Part shown: piece by piece, positions 48,214-60,572 of the stretch | Layout: the number at the start of each line of letters is the position of its first letter | Position numbering within the stretch: the stretch's first letter is position 1 | Assembly (NCBI GenBank): GCA_025266875.1 | Contig: JALLLT010000026.1 | Coordinates: 496,001-560,000, forward strand | DNA: 64,000 nt | Origin: Fennellomyces sp. T-0311 | Taxonomy: Eukaryota > Mucoromycota > Mucoromycetes > Mucorales > Lichtheimiaceae | Reading direction: 5' to 3' | The notes under the pieces: model-generated | Databases searched by the model: none | What the model saw: the letters and a program-made list of their open reading frames with translations, nothing else | Told to the model about the DNA's origin: nothing | Position numbers and translations under genes: made by a program

Positions 48214-50180
48214 GGCTGCGTGTGGAAGAAAAAGAGCGTGAAGGAAGAAAGGGGTGGACATCTTTTGAATACGCCCTCAATTAATGCTTTTATCGACGCC
48301 GCCGTATGATTGGCCCACGTAGCGTGGCGATTATAGCTTGTCAGTGATGCGTTACTGCACAAGCAACCCCTGGAGGGTGCCGACATCATTCGCCCTCGAT
48401 CGACGCGTGTGCATGCTGCGCAGAAAGAAGCGTGCTGATTCACGACAATTGGGACATTGTTTGGATTGTGTAACCTACCGCTCACTATTAATATCGCTTT
48501 GACGACATTTCTCAAGATCACTTGCTTGACGACATGGTACAACTTTTGGATTCGTTAGCCCAGGTGTAAGTTTTCTGGGTATAAGAGCATTCGCCTTTCA
48601 ATTCCTTAAGTATATAGCCAAGTCGTGTAAACAAAAGCGGGTGCTGTGGGCGTACTAGCCAATGGGTGTTATGACGCCTATGTTCATCACGTACGCAACA
48701 CTCCACTCCCCGGAACATTATGTCAAGGAATATTCACCGCCACGACGACACAAATTCAGTGCAGCACTTTGCTTTTGTGGATGAAATCAAGTGTTCCCGC
48801 CAGTGCTCAGTGCTGCCCGAGATTCTGCCATTAGCTTCTGCAAGGTCGGACCTTACATATGTAACTGCCCGGCGCCTTCCAATACTACATCCATCATTTC
48901 AGATATCTGCTTGTTTGCCGATCTAATAATCGAGGCACTGTGGATAGAGTTAAGGTTGCTTCACGTTATTGTACAACAAGCAGAGGTGTAAGGGAAGTTT
49001 CTCTCATGTTCTAAGATTTTAATGGCTCAAGCAATCCTCATCTATGTGCGCAGTTTCCATGTGAGCCGTGAAACTGTATGCTGCTGCTTTACTACGGGTT
49101 ATATAAAAGAATTTGATTTGAAGGCAACAATTCTGTCACTTCTTGAATGGCGCCATTTAGTCATTTGGTAATAACAGAGATGTGGCTATTCTGCCCTAGC
49201 AGATTCTCTTTGAATGCAAGGATATGTCATACACATAGGATACTACACATTATATTATAGATCTGCAATATATAGATGGGCTATCTCAAAGAAAAGGAGT
49301 CAGATATGTGTGTACATACACGAGTCACTGTCAGCACCAATCTGGAAAAAAAGGACCCATTACCATCTGAATCCGTGAACATTCGTTCTTTTAGAACATC
49401 AGATAATTGGGGAACAAGAAGCAACAGCCCCAAATCGCTGAGTGCAGATGATTGAGTAACAGAAAGCTTCGTTTAGAATATACACTGTCACGATTTCTGT
49501 GGACAACGTTGGCTGTGTGTACAACTCTCTCATGCAAGCAAGTCACTACCAAAAAAGTTCAATAGCAATTGGTTCATTTCGGTTCTCCCAGTCTCCGAAT
49601 ACCCGCTGACGATTGTGTCCGGTCCAGTAGCTTTTCATTTTGTTGTTGTACCAGAAATCCGGGTAGCATAACCTGACCTGGGTACTTCTTGAAAACACAA
49701 GACCATCAATTGGGCATGAGAAAAACCTGACAAATAGATGAACTACGTACCTTTTACTGAACCGCTTTTAATCAAACGATTCTCAATATACATTTCTTCT
49801 CAATGAGCCAGAAATAAGTAATAATGATTTGACATATCATAATCTTAAGTATTACTAGATGACACTTGACAGCCAGAACAAATGGACAGCCGGGGAAAAA
49901 TGGAAATGACATGTGGTCGTCTTATGAGAATGGTATTTTTTCACCTACATAAACAATTTTTTCAAGCTGAGACAGATCAAACTCATCGATTGCCTTCTAC
50001 AAGAAGTTCAATTCCTCAGTCACATAAACGTGTAACTGATCGTAAGCGATAGGATATCCCCGAGCATCACGTTTCGTTCTCGCTGCTAAAATATAAAAAC
50101 GCATACTTTTTTGTCTCGCTGACCGACTACTATCCTCTCTCGTACAGGTATTCTCCTCTCTTTTATACAATCACTATACG
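48214..50180. other. intergenic
   Basis: About 2 kb without a supported gene. A short frame starting at 48534 (MVQLLDSLAQ followed by a GTGTAAG donor-like sequence) could be a first exon, but no following exon was recognised. Open frames at 48646-48991 show no motif. Confidence 0.4.
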
Positions 50181-50534
50181 ATGCCTTTGGTTATTCAAAA
50201 ATCCAAGAAAGTCAACAGCGAAACCAGTGCAGCGACGGCACGACAAGAACAGATCAAGGCTGCTGCAGCGGGTGGCGTCTCTCCCAAGTTCGTTCAAGAT
50301 CCCATGCGAAATACCAATGCGCCTGATGTACTTGGCGGGTTTGTGGATCCTGTGAGTGGTCGTTCAACTTACACTCAAGGCAGAGATCCAACACATACTG
50401 GCGCTGCTTCGACTTTTGCTCACGATCCCGTCCGAAACCAAAAAGTACCTGATGTCCTTGGCGGGTTTATTGATCCCATGGGCGCCCGCCCAACTTTTAC
50501 CCAGGGCAAAGATCCAACGGATACTGGTGCTTAA
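50181..50534 (+). CDS. small protein with two internal repeats
   Basis: A single exon of 117 residues. After a basic start (MPLVIQKSKKVNSE) and an Ala-rich linker there are two repeats of about 41 residues: SPKFVQDPMRNTNAPDVLGG and STFAHDPVRNQKVPDVLGGF begin them, and each ends TQG-x-DPT-x-TGA. A TATA-like sequence (AAATATAAAAAC) and a CT-rich leader lie upstream at about 50091-50165. There is no signal peptide or membrane helix. The family is not recognised. The perfect repeat structure and codon use support a real gene. Confidence 0.7.
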   Translation: MPLVIQKSKKVNSETSAATARQEQIKAAAAGGVSPKFVQDPMRNTNAPDVLGGFVDPVSGRSTYTQGRDPTHTGAASTFAHDPVRNQKVPDVLGGFIDPMGARPTFTQGKDPTDTGA

Positions 50535-51154
50535 GCCGTCCGCATGAAGCCTGCGTTACAAGAAAGTCAGTGTCGCTATAAAGTAAGTCTATTGGTAAAA
50601 GAGGGAATGGAAATCAATATCTTCCTTTGTTTTCTTGATTTATTGGATAATAACGTAATGAGAGCGTACACACATACTCTCCTTTTATATGTCCAAGAAC
50701 AAATAGAAAGATCATATGCGGTTTCCCGCTCTGGCATAATACCAGCCACCGAAGCCTTACTGCTATCTCCACCAACTAATTCCAAGTGACCAACATGCCA
50801 ATATCGCATATTCAAGGATTCTACGTACATATGGATATATTTACAATAAAAAATTCAAAGCTCATGTATGGTTGTTAAGATGCTGCTAGTTATCCGTTTT
50901 GGATTGGGCCAAGTGTATTTGGTGCTAGTGCGGGACCTATGGGTTACCATCGCACAGCACCAGTCCTACTAGTAACTACGCTCCATAACAATAACCAGTT
51001 TCCACAGTGCTACTTTGTACACTTGGTAGCTATTTGTTTCATAGCTATTTGGTAAGGTAAAGAACGAAATTGAACGATATATAAGAGAACTGGGCTGTAC
51101 ATTATTATGAATTTACTGCATGCGGTATATATGTGGACGATTTCTATTAAACTT
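50535..51154. other. intergenic
   Basis: 3' sides of the repeat protein and of DUS1; nothing supported. Confidence 0.5.
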
Positions 51155-52441
51155 TTAAGCAGTTGCGGCAATAGCTTCCTGGGCTTCCTCAACCTTTTCG
51201 GCGTCATCCTTCTTGACCTTCTTGGTGGCCACATCCACTTCCTGCTCACCAGCCTCACGCTTGTTTTCCTTGGATTTTTCCTTCTTTTTCCCGTAACCTT
51301 CGGGGAGTGGAGGACGAATGTAGGGCTGACACCGCCAATGGGCATATTTGCGAATACCGTTTTCATCGGGCTGGCCCATGAAATCTTCTTCGCCCATCTT
51401 TTCCCGGTCTGCCTCCAATCTGTCCTTCAGCTCCATGATAACATCGTAGTACTGCTGCCACTGAGTAGCTTTGCCCAGACGTTCTCTGAGGTCCTTGTGA
51501 TGAGGCAGGCTCGGATGCATGATCTTGAACAGGTGTCCCTTGATGATGCCACCACGCAGCGCTGGGTTAAGATCACGGACAATCTCCAGGTATTCTTGGG
51601 CCATTTCCCAGGTGAAAGGTGGCATTTCGCGATCCGAGAAGATGGCCGGGTTATACAAACTTCCCTCGGCTGTCATGACACCGTCGACACCCGTGTAATC
51701 CAAGCAACGCTTGAAATCCGAGTGATACAGAATGTTGCCGTTGGCAATGACTGGAATCTTGACGGCTTCCTTGACGGCCTTGATCTTGTCCCAGTCAGCG
51801 AGGCCAGTATGATGACCTTTCTGTTCTCGCAGTCGGCCGTGGACCGTGAGCAATTGGGCACCAGCCTTTTCGATCATCTTTGCATATTCAACCGTCTTTT
51901 CAACGGTTGGGAAGACGCGAATTTTGACGGTAACTGGGACGGCCAGCTCTTTATGGAGCAGAGACACCATGTTGGCGATCAGCTCCCATTCGTCTTGCAA
52001 GTAAGATCCGTAGTGACCACGCTTGGCAATGTGCTGCGGACAGCCGAGATTCAGATCCACAGCATCGCAATCGTTTTCGACCAGTTTTGCAGCATTCAGC
52101 AGCGTTTCGGGATCGTTGGCGCAGAACTATATACGCTGAGCGAGTGAGTCGGCCGGGATTAGAAGGTTCGAGTATGTTGAGTCTACCTGAACCACCACAG
52201 GGCGATCTTCCTGGTCCGTGCTCCATTGATCGGCACGATACTTATGGCCATTTCTAGGATCGCTGAAAAGTTTGGCATGGAACATGGGCGTATAGCAGGT
52301 TTGAGCACCGTAACGTCTGCTGAGAATGCGCCATGCTTGCTCGGATGCGTCGACCATGGGAGCAAGAATAAGTCGAGGCGATCCAAGGGTCTTTTCAAAA
52401 AAGTCGTATCCTGTGAGTTTGCGTGATGCGATCTCTGTCAT
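51155..52441 (-). CDS. DUS1: tRNA-dihydrouridine(16/17) synthase
   Basis: FMN-dependent reduction of uridine to dihydrouridine at tRNA positions 16/17. Exons 52441-52187 and 52126-51155 give 408 residues. A TIM barrel begins at PRLILAPMVDASEQAWR. The catalytic Cys sits in DLNLGCPQHIAKRGHYGSYL; other family motifs are VKIRVF, LLTVHGRLREQKG, IPVIANGNI and GVMTAEGSLYNPAIF. The C-terminal part has an HxxxC element (KYAHWRCQPYIRPPLPEGYG) and a long Lys/Glu tail (KKKEKSKENKREAGEQEVDV). The frame is open upstream to 52495 (ATG) and beyond, so a longer N-terminus, perhaps a mitochondrial form, is possible. Confidence 0.94.
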
Positions 52442-53127
52442 GGCTGCAACTGGTATTTGGCTGATCTTGAGCGTAGATCTCAGGGCAGAAAGCATGCAAA
52501 GGCTACTTTCAAAATCGGAAGCCACACGCTTTATACCCAAAATGTTTGTCGCAGGAACCAATGATTTTGGAGCGAGTTTCACTGCTCGTTGTCCCAATAT
52601 GATATGCCGTGTGGTCCTGAAGGGGACCAAGTAACCCTAACATCGGACGGGCCATCATCAATCCATGGATCGGAAGCTGCGCAAAAGTGTCATTTTTGAA
52701 AGTTAGTTGCCACGTATCCGCATTAAACGAGCGCATCAAGTGCAATTGATCGTACCGCAAGCAGATCGCAATATCGTGAGCAAACTTGATCATACACACA
52801 GCTCGCCCGTGGCTAAAATCGTTGATCTGAGCAAACACAGGCGTATGCACGGTTGGAAGCAAGCTTGTGTGCAATGGGGTTGCCAAAAGTGCGGTTTGTG
52901 CAACGTAACTTCTGCTTTATGCTTCTTTGTATCCTGCGACAGTGCGTCGATATACAGAGAGAAAACTCCAGCGCAACGGATAGAACGAAGACCTTTAGGA
53001 TGAACCATGAGAATATAAATACAGTCTACCCAGCGGGGTATGGCACACTTGACATTTTTTTTTAGCTTGTGTTGCGCGTGTCTGACCTTCAGCGGCCTCT
53101 CTTTCACCCTTTAAACCCATTTCCCTC
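52442..53127. other. divergent promoter region (DUS1 / KTR mannosyltransferase)
   Basis: Between two divergent genes. No separate gene recognised. Confidence 0.5.
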
Positions 53128-54559
53128 ATGATCTCATCACGGATAGGGCGGACGTTTTTAAAGGTGGTCTTACCGATATCACTGATATGCACGCTCCTGT
53201 TGATTGCACAGCAGAATGGTGCGTGGAGTGCGATGCGCTCTGGTCGGCATTCGTATACGCATAATTACCATCCGAAACCGCATAGCAACGGAACACGCGA
53301 GAACGCTGCCTTTGTCGTGCTGGTCCGCAACAGTGACCTCAATTCGATGCGGGACACGATGCAGCAGATGGAAGATCGTTTCAATCACAAATTCAACTAT
53401 CCCTGGATCTTTTTGAACAATGAGCCGTTCGACGAGAAGTTCAAGGAATACACCAGCGGACTGGCGTCTGGCGAGACGTTGTATGGCACGTTTGGCGAGG
53501 AGATGTGGGGATATCCAGAGTGGATCGACCAGGACAAGGCCAGCGCCGCACGTCAGGAAATGGAATCCAAGGGGATCATCTACGGCGGCAGCGAGTCGTA
53601 TCGCCACATGTGCCGGTGAGTGGGGGTGGGCACAGGTGCTGATATCAATGATTGATTGGGTGCAAATGCAACAGATTCCAGAGTGGGTTCTTCTTCCGCC
53701 ATCCCTTGCTTGACAGCTTCGATTATTACTGGTAATAGAAAGTACTTGCTTTGCCCACGATTGGAAACTCAATAACCCTTCCAAGGCGCGTGGAACCACA
53801 TGTGCGCTTTTCGTGCGACATCGATTACGACCCTTTCAGAGTAATGCGCGAGAACGATTTGAAATACGGTAATTCGGCATGCCCGCGACGGCTGAACGCG
53901 CACAATGCTAACAGGCGACAGGCTGGACCATTTCCATCAAGGAGTACGTGGAGACCATCCCCACGCTGTGGGAGACTGTCAAGAGTTTTATGAAGGAGCA
54001 CCCCGAGTACATCATCCCCAAGAGCGATCCAGAGAGCCTGCTCGCATGGATCAGCAACGATGGCGGAGAGTCGTACAACCTTTGCCATTTTTGGAGTAAT
54101 TTCGAAATTGGTTCCTTGGCGTTCTTGCGATCGCAAAAGTACATGGACTTCTTTGAGTACCTGGACAAAGCCGGCGGCTTCTTTTATGAGCGGTAACTAT
54201 TCTGTTCCGGGAAATCCGCGCACCGTTGACCCTCTCTCTCTCCTAGCTGGGGCGATGCTCCCGTCCACAGCATTGCCGCGGCGTTGATGCTGAAGCAGTC
54301 AGAAGTGCACTGGTTCTACGATATGGGCTACTTCCACAACCCATGGTACCAATGCCCGTCCGAACCCGAATGGATGCCTGTCGAAAAGTGCTCGTGCGAT
54401 CCTGAAAACAGCTTTGGTAAGAACCGATGCAGAGATCACGACGAGGACGCGACCTAAAACGCTGCTTGGATAGACAAACATTGGTACAGCTGCACACCGG
54501 AATACCTCAAGGTCACAGGCACCAAACGAACTGACTGGCTCCTCACCCAGCGCGACTAG
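53128..54559 (+). CDS. alpha-1,2-mannosyltransferase, KRE2/KTR family (GT15)
   Basis: Golgi type II membrane enzyme adding mannose from GDP-mannose to O- and N-glycans. Exons 53128-53615, 53675-53731, 53786-53868, 53922-54192, 54247-54416 and 54474-54559 give 384 residues. A short cytosolic basic tail (MISSRIGRTFLK) and one membrane helix (VVLPISLICTLLLIA) precede the catalytic domain. Motifs: NAAFVVLVRNSDL, YPWIFLNNEPFDE, YGGSESYRHMCRFQSGFFFR, the HPLLDSFDYYWRVEP block, CDIDYDPF, ESYNLCHFWSNFEIG (nucleophile Glu region) and WGDAPVHSIAAAL with VHWFYDMGYFHNPWYQCP. The length and motif order fit GT15. Which KTR/KRE2 member it is cannot be told from this. Confidence 0.95.
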
Positions 54560-55084
54560 CCCCGCAGACTCTAGAAGAAAAGAATAGTGAAGCTCAGTTT
54601 TATACATATATATATCGATCTGGCCACGTGCTTCTTTTGCCCATAACGAGTTGACAAGTGGAACACAAACGTGAGAGCAGGGCCTCGAAAACAGGGAGTG
54701 ATTCATTGTTCCACACATGCAGCCGTCCACATAAGGTTTGGCTGGACTTGGCCTTCGATGGTTGGCCGAGAAGATTGACGACGCACAAACAACCTTTGTG
54801 CCGCTCGTCTCCAAGCCGCATCGACATCGGTGTAAATGGTTCAACCGCCCACGAGGGCATCGCGCGGACCACGCCACCGACAAACGGCATAAATTAAAGC
54901 GCTTTCCAACCACGACAGACTCGGGACCTTCGCTGTTCGTGTGATGAGGCGCCGATCTGATAAAGCTAACGTTACCGTCCCAAGATGGAGGCGGTGGGCG
55001 ATTGGCGTCATCCGATAAAGGACCATACCAGCAGTCTTGGGTGTTAAACCCCAAGCACTCTTTTTTTTTTTCCCTAAACGCGAG

Positions 55085-55100
55085 ACGCGTCCACACGCGT
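55085..55100. promoter_or_regulatory. two MluI cell-cycle boxes (ACGCGT) before RNR2
   Basis: ACGCGT at 55085-55090 and again at 55095-55100, with a further ACGCGA just upstream. In fungi MBF (Swi4/6-like) binds ACGCGT to switch on ribonucleotide reductase and other S-phase genes. The location about 455-470 bp before the RNR2 start fits such control. Confidence 0.6.
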
Positions 55101-55482
55101 AAACATCTCCGTCTTCTTCCACTTTCGCGTTTTGTACTCCTTTAATGACCAAGGGGGCAGGACAGGCATGCTGCAAATACAGATGCATGCTGCACATTCC
55201 CTTCGACATGGATATTGCTGCCTTTGTATATATAAGATCGGTCAGACTCTGCTCTTCTCGTGCCACCACCGTTGCCTGGAAACTGTCGTCAGAAGAGATC
55301 ATGGAGCAGCTACCAGCCGTACATCGCCGAGACCGTTGCGCTGGCGTGGATCAAGTGGGCAAGCAGGGTCCATCTGTTTTGCTGCGGACGTACCTTTAAT
55401 TGTCGTCGCCACCAAAAAAAAAGAGGACGGACTTGGGCGGGGCCGTGACGACTGAGTAAGCTGTTTGTCAGACACAACAAAA

Positions 55483-55490
55483 TATAAAAG
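55483..55490 (+). promoter_or_regulatory. TATA box (TATAAAAG) of RNR2
   Basis: TATAAAAG about 65 bp upstream of the start codon at 55554. Confidence 0.5.
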
Positions 55491-55553
55491 GGGCAAAGCC
55501 GTCGTGCGCTTCTTGCTCGGCAACACCTCACTTTTCTCTCGACTCCACGCGCA

Positions 55554-56764
55554 ATGGCCTCCACCGACGTCTCTAAGCAACTCTCCGAACTGTCCGTCAA
55601 GACCCATGAGGTCACCAAGCCCTCCAAGTTCAACGAAGACGAAGAAATCCTCAAGGAGAACCCCAGACGCTTCTGTCTTTTCCCAATCAAGTATCATGAG
55701 GTACGCTAATGCATAAACAATCGTCGATCGATCGCGGATCATTGGCGCTAAAACCCCCATTTCTAGATCTGGCAGTTCTACAAGAAGGCTGAGGCATCGT
55801 TCTGGACTGCGGAAGAAATCGATCTGTCTAAGGATCAGAACGATTGGGAGAACAAGATGTCCAATGATGAGCGCTTCTTCATTTCCCGTGTGCTTGCATT
55901 CTTTGCCAGCTCCGATGGCATCGTCAATGAGAACCTGGTGGAGCGTTTCTGCAACGAAGTCCAAATCAGCGAAGCCAAATGTTTCTACGGCTTCCAGATC
56001 ATGATTGAGAACGTGCACTCTGAGACATACAGTCTGCTTATCGACACGTACATCAAGGACAACCAGGAGAAGGAGCTGCTCTTCGACGCGATTGAGACCA
56101 GTAAGTTTTTCGCCCTTTTTTGCGCGTTTAATTACGCGACGCGCGCGAGCGCGATTGTATCACAGCAGCCGGCTAACTCCGAACACTATTAGTCCCTTGC
56201 ATCAAGAAGAAGGCTGACTGGGCATTCCGCTGGATCTCCTCCAACGACTCGTTCGCTGAGCGTCTTGTTGCCTTTGCCGCTGTCGAGGGTATCTTCTTCT
56301 CCGGCTCCTTTGCCTCCATCTTCTGGCTCAAGAAGCGAGGCTTGATGCCCGGCCTTACCTTCAGCAACGAGCTGATCTCCAGAGACGAGGGCCTGCACAC
56401 CGACTTTGCCTGCCTGCTCTTCTCCCATCTTCGCCATCAGCCCTCTGCTGATCGCATCCGCCACATCATCACCGAAGCCGTCGCCCTTGAAAAAGAATTC
56501 TTGACCGAAGCGCTGCCTGTGTCCTTGATCGGCATGAACGCCAAGCTCATGTGCCAATACATTGAATTCGTCGCTGACCGTCTGCTTGTATCGCTGGGCC
56601 TGCCCAAGCACTACATGTCCACCAACCCCTTTGACTTCATGGACATGATCAGTCTACAGGGCAAGACCAACTTCTTCGAAAAGAGAGTGTCGGACTATCA
56701 GCGCGCCGGCGTCATGAACAAGGCGCCCGAGGAGAAGACGTTCACCCTGGATGCTGACTTCTAA
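55554..56764 (+). CDS. RNR2: ribonucleoside-diphosphate reductase small subunit
   Basis: The diiron-tyrosyl radical subunit (R2) that makes dNTPs together with the large subunit. Exons 55554-55700, 55767-56100 and 56193-56764 give 350 residues. Motifs: [51 protein letters not shown], the radical Tyr in [20 protein letters not shown], metal ligands in that same stretch (E, H) and in [16 protein letters not shown], and [20 protein letters not shown]. The C-terminal peptide TFTLDADF matches the tail that docks on the large subunit. The N-terminal region is short, as in fungi. Likely S-phase regulated, see the MluI boxes. High codon bias. Confidence 0.97.
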
Positions 56765-58547
56765 GCACTTTTTATTTATATCCCCTTTCCCCACTCTACT
56801 ACTATTTTTTTTATCATTCTGTAAATAAAAATCATATATCATCCCTTTGGCCCTTGGAAAGTTGCCAAGCTAACCTCCGTTTGATTCCGGCACGTTGTCG
56901 TATAATGCATCATGACTGTTCCTTTGACTGTGTTGGCTGCGATTCTTCCCTATGTATCGAGTAATTCTGATCGCTAGATGAGTCAACAGATACATCATTA
57001 CCTGCGCACTTTTTTTCTGAGTCACTCAGCGGTTGTGCGCTTTATGGAACCGTTGAATTTCTGTTTCTAGCGTAATTCGGGGTCAAGTTATGACCGAATA
57101 TACCCAAAAAAAAACATATGAAATGGGAGAAGCCAGGAGTAAAATACTATGAAATGAAGAGCAAGAGGTAGGGAAGCACAAAATTCGAAATCGAAAAAGT
57201 CGAAGAGCCAAAGGCTAGGTAACGCCTTAGGGAATCATCGTGTGAGCTTTTTATTGATCTAGCAATTGGATTTCCTTACTGTACGTATTAGCAATTTTTT
57301 GTAGAGAATATCAAGGCCAATGAAATGGTATTATTAGCGAATGGGAGCAGCAATGGAGGGAAGATTTCACTTTGAATAAATGCCTTCAAACAACATCTAG
57401 TTAGAATTAGACTTTTCCACAGTGACACTTCAAAATGTGTGTGGGTATTACTCCTCGCGCTGGCATAACTTGGGACTGAGCAATGTCTAAAGTAGGTCGC
57501 TGAATGTCAGGCGTTTGTCTACCAAGGTATGCAGGCAAAAGAACTTCATTAAAAATCGGGAGCATATCAGGGGTACAATGCCACGTGCTACCTATTATCT
57601 TGGTCTGAATAGCATTACTTTATCACACACGTTAGATGGTTTGATAGTCCAATTGGCTTCGACTAATTATGCAATCGATCTCAAAACTTTTCGTTTGTGC
57701 CTGTATCACTCAGTGTAGTATAAATACCCTCGTATATTCCAGCGAAATAAAACAGCTAGCTTGTACTCATTGCTCGCATACAAGCATAAAGGAAAGCCTT
57801 GGTATGATTAAACTAAAAGTGTCATGATATACATATTACTATGTTAACTTACCCAATCTACGAACCCTTTTTACTCGGAAACTTGTCTTTGTGGACTACC
57901 GTAAAATCTCGACACAAGAAAAACTCATTTAGTGCATCACAGTTTCGTAGCACTCCGGCGAAGGCACCAGAAAATTGGCTGTTAAGCCATGTTTTGAGTG
58001 TCCTTAGTAATGTTCTTTGATTATCTCATCTAGGCTCGCCGCATGTACCAGCAGTTCAGCTTGTAGAGTTATTGAGATTGCGACTAGTTACTTTGACGAA
58101 TGCGAGTGTAATGTCAGAATAATATATATCTCCTCATCAAGACAAAAAGCATGGTAAGACTCAAACATATACCTTGCTGACGAAATGAATAAGGTATCCA
58201 TGAAAATGGTTCTTGCGCAAAAGCTTTGAGGTAGATATAAAGAACGATTTTACTCATAACGCTCGACCGTTCCCCGCTGGCAAATCCACCTAACTTTGCT
58301 CCTCGTAAGTGCAACATGGCAGATGTAGAGAATGCATGACAGTGGTATTCAAGCACTAAATATTGGGTTTTCACCCGCATCTGCGGGTCTTGATATTGAC
58401 CATGGCCGTGAGGTGACATGGATGCGTGAGCAGTAGCTTGATTGATCCGATCTCCACTATCTTGGTTCATTGTTCTTCCGCGGAAATCTTATTTCCGGTG
58501 TGCCTTATAAAAAACCGACTCTCTACTGTAAGCCAAATGAATCGGTT
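56765..58547. other. intergenic with dispersed repeat
   Basis: No supported gene. Holds the repeat at 57036-57100. Open frames at 57515-57718 and 58114-58470 (minus) have no recognised motif. Confidence 0.5.
57036..57100 (+). repeat. dispersed repeat, copy 2 (pair with 13627-13695)
   Basis: Contains CTTTATGGAACCGTTGAAT, TTCTAGCGTAATT and AAGTTATGACCGAA in the same order as the copy at 13627. Confidence 0.6.
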
Positions 58548-59397
58548 ATGTTTGCTTGGTACAATAGAGCCCTCACACGACGACCTCTCCTGGTGCAGTG
58601 CATCACAACAGGTACATTGGAATGGGTGCTCGGATTTCACGCGACTGATTGTGCTTGTTGTTGCTTAGCGTTCTTGTTTGGCACAGGTAAAGGAAAGACC
58701 TGGTCGTGATTGATCGTTTTTTTAATGTCGAATGATAAAGGCGATGTGCTTGCTCAGCAAGCGATCGAAAAGAAAGGGATTGAAAACCACGAATGGTCCA
58801 GAACCATGCGAATGTCAGGTTTTGGAGGTGTTGTGGCAGGTCCAGTGTTGAGCACCTGGTATCGATTTGCAGAACTCAATATTAAGGGATCGACTCCTTT
58901 GACTGGTACGCTTGCTCCAAGTATTCATTCGCGGCAAACTCACGCGTATTTTAAGCACTCGTGAAAAAGGTGGCCGCTGACCAGCTGCTGTTTGCTCCAA
59001 GCTTTATTGGAGGTAAAGGAGGGAATGGGCGATAAGGACGCAGTATGCTCAACAGAGGCTAGTCTTTTTCTCGGCTCAGGGTCTCCTTGAAGGAAAGTCT
59101 GCTGCTGAGATCCAGGACAAGCTGAAGAACGGATATACATCGGCTGTTATTGCGAATTACAAGGTAATGCCCCGTGTTTTATTTTGTGGATTGCCCTCTA
59201 AACTCTGTTTGTAGCTTTGGCCAGCGGTTCAGCTTGCGAACTTTTACTTTGTGCCACTCAATTACCGGATCATCGTAACGAATGTAGTCTCGCTCGGCTG
59301 GAACGCTTACTTATCCTTGGTCAATCAGCGAGCGTCGTCAGAGGGCAAGCTAATAGAACAGGCAGTATCCTCAGAAGAATTAAAGCACGCTGTTTGA
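58548..59397 (+). CDS. SYM1: Mpv17/PMP22 family protein (SYM1-like)
   Basis: Four-helix membrane protein; yeast Sym1 and human Mpv17 sit in the mitochondrial inner membrane and affect mtDNA and ethanol or heat tolerance. Exons: 58548-58611, 58669-58686 (18 bp), 58741-58905, 58956-59012, 59063-59163 and 59215-59397; 195 residues, the family length. The start [20 protein letters not shown] is typical. The microexon gives TTAFLFGTGDVLAQQ at the family's usual position. Then [63 protein letters not shown], the signature [20 protein letters not shown] and [10 protein letters not shown] partly intact, decayed copy is at 14471-14835. The tail overlaps a minus-strand open frame by 18 bp. Confidence 0.93.
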
Positions 59398-59718
59398 ACA
59401 TGCATTACTGTAAAGTTTCATTTGGTTCCATCCACGTTTTGTTGCCGGAATATAGAATGATTGAAGACATTGGATTGGGGGAGGATTCGTGCAAAATGGT
59501 ACTGTAAGGAGCATGCTATCAGGGTTACCCAGTGCGTGAAAATGATATGCAACCGTTTGCCAAACACAGTTCTTTTTGCTCATAATAGCGTCACCATCCA
59601 TATCCGCCCAGCTCTGAACAATGCCACTTGAGGGTTTGACTTTCAACTGCCAGGCCCCAATGATATCGTCCTTGTCTATTTCTATAGGAAGATGAACCTC
59701 TTTGCTGCTGCTCCCACG
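59380..59718 (-). CDS. unrecognised open frame, possible exon
   Basis: Open on the minus strand from 59718 to the stop at 59380. It contains [20 protein letters not shown] and [20 protein letters not shown], which read like true protein. There is no good ATG at the beginning, so it may be the last exon of a split gene or part of a decayed one. I do not recognise it. Confidence 0.25.
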   Translation of the reverse strand, partial: RGSSSKEVHLPIEIDKDDIIGAWQLKVKPSSGIVQSWADMDGDAIMSKKNCVWQTVAYHFHALGNPDSMLLTVPFCTNPPPIQCLQSFYIPATKRGWNQMKLYSNACSNSVL

Positions 59719-60572
59719 TTACAATAATGTAGTGAGCGTCCATGCTGCTTTCGAGAGTGCTTCTTGTTGGGCTTTAGTGTCGTTTCTAGGATCTCTCCGT
59801 CTTCTTAACCCCTTATGTTGGTGGATTTCGTTTGTCTTTGTTGATAAAGATCGACGCGATGATGCATAAAGTTTTCTCTAGTTTTCGTTGCCTTTCAAAT
59901 AGGCCGTCCAAGGCGAGTATCTGGACGTAACGTCTCGGTTGCAGTGATTCTCGCGATGATCGGGGTTAATGAAAGTGTTGCCTGATACCACATGAAGTAG
60001 AATATGCTCATTGGATCGTTCAAGGTGAACTGCTGTAGCTAGCAAAGTAATCCTTATCGGATAAAATTAGCACTTTAACCCATACCTGGCCATCAAGTCC
60101 TCCGTTCCCCCACATTCTTAGCTTGCAGTTACAGTTTCATCGGGATCGGGAAACGATGATCAAAGCTTATACTGTACCGACTCGTTTCGTCGATCGGAAT
60201 GTCCTGTGTCATCGCATCTCTTCTCCCAGTTTCGAAGTGCTCTTGTGTATTTGTCTCGGGGAGCCATTCCGATTACCATTTTACTCTCTCTACTTGACGA
60301 TAGCACGAGTAAGGAAAACTGAAGCGAAACTGATACATGATGGTATTGATTGCTCGCTGGTCGTCTTGACTTTCTTTTGGACCATCTGATAGACAGTGGC
60401 ATGCAGCGGACGTACGGGTAAGGTATGATCGGCTCGAGCCAGCACCAGCTCAATATAAGCGTTCGACTGACATATGCAGGGACGCTCAGTGTGAGGATTA
60501 GTCTTTATAATTCGTAAAGTCCATCATCTACGCTGTGGTCCAACGTAAGTCGAAAGGCTCGCGGAACCACAA
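59719..60572. other. intergenic
   Basis: Nothing supported. Open frames on both strands near 60123-60453 overlap each other without motifs. Confidence 0.4.

Larger units (their letters stand above)
54560..55553. other. upstream region of RNR2
   Basis: About 1 kb between the KTR stop and the RNR2 start, holding the MluI boxes (55085-55100) and TATA (55483-55490). No conserved ORF; frames on both strands here are overlapping chance openings. Confidence 0.6.

Noticed and set aside
51107..52147. 346-codon plus-strand open frame opposite DUS1
   Set aside because: Antisense shadow of the conserved DUS1 exon; it begins and ends outside any motif.
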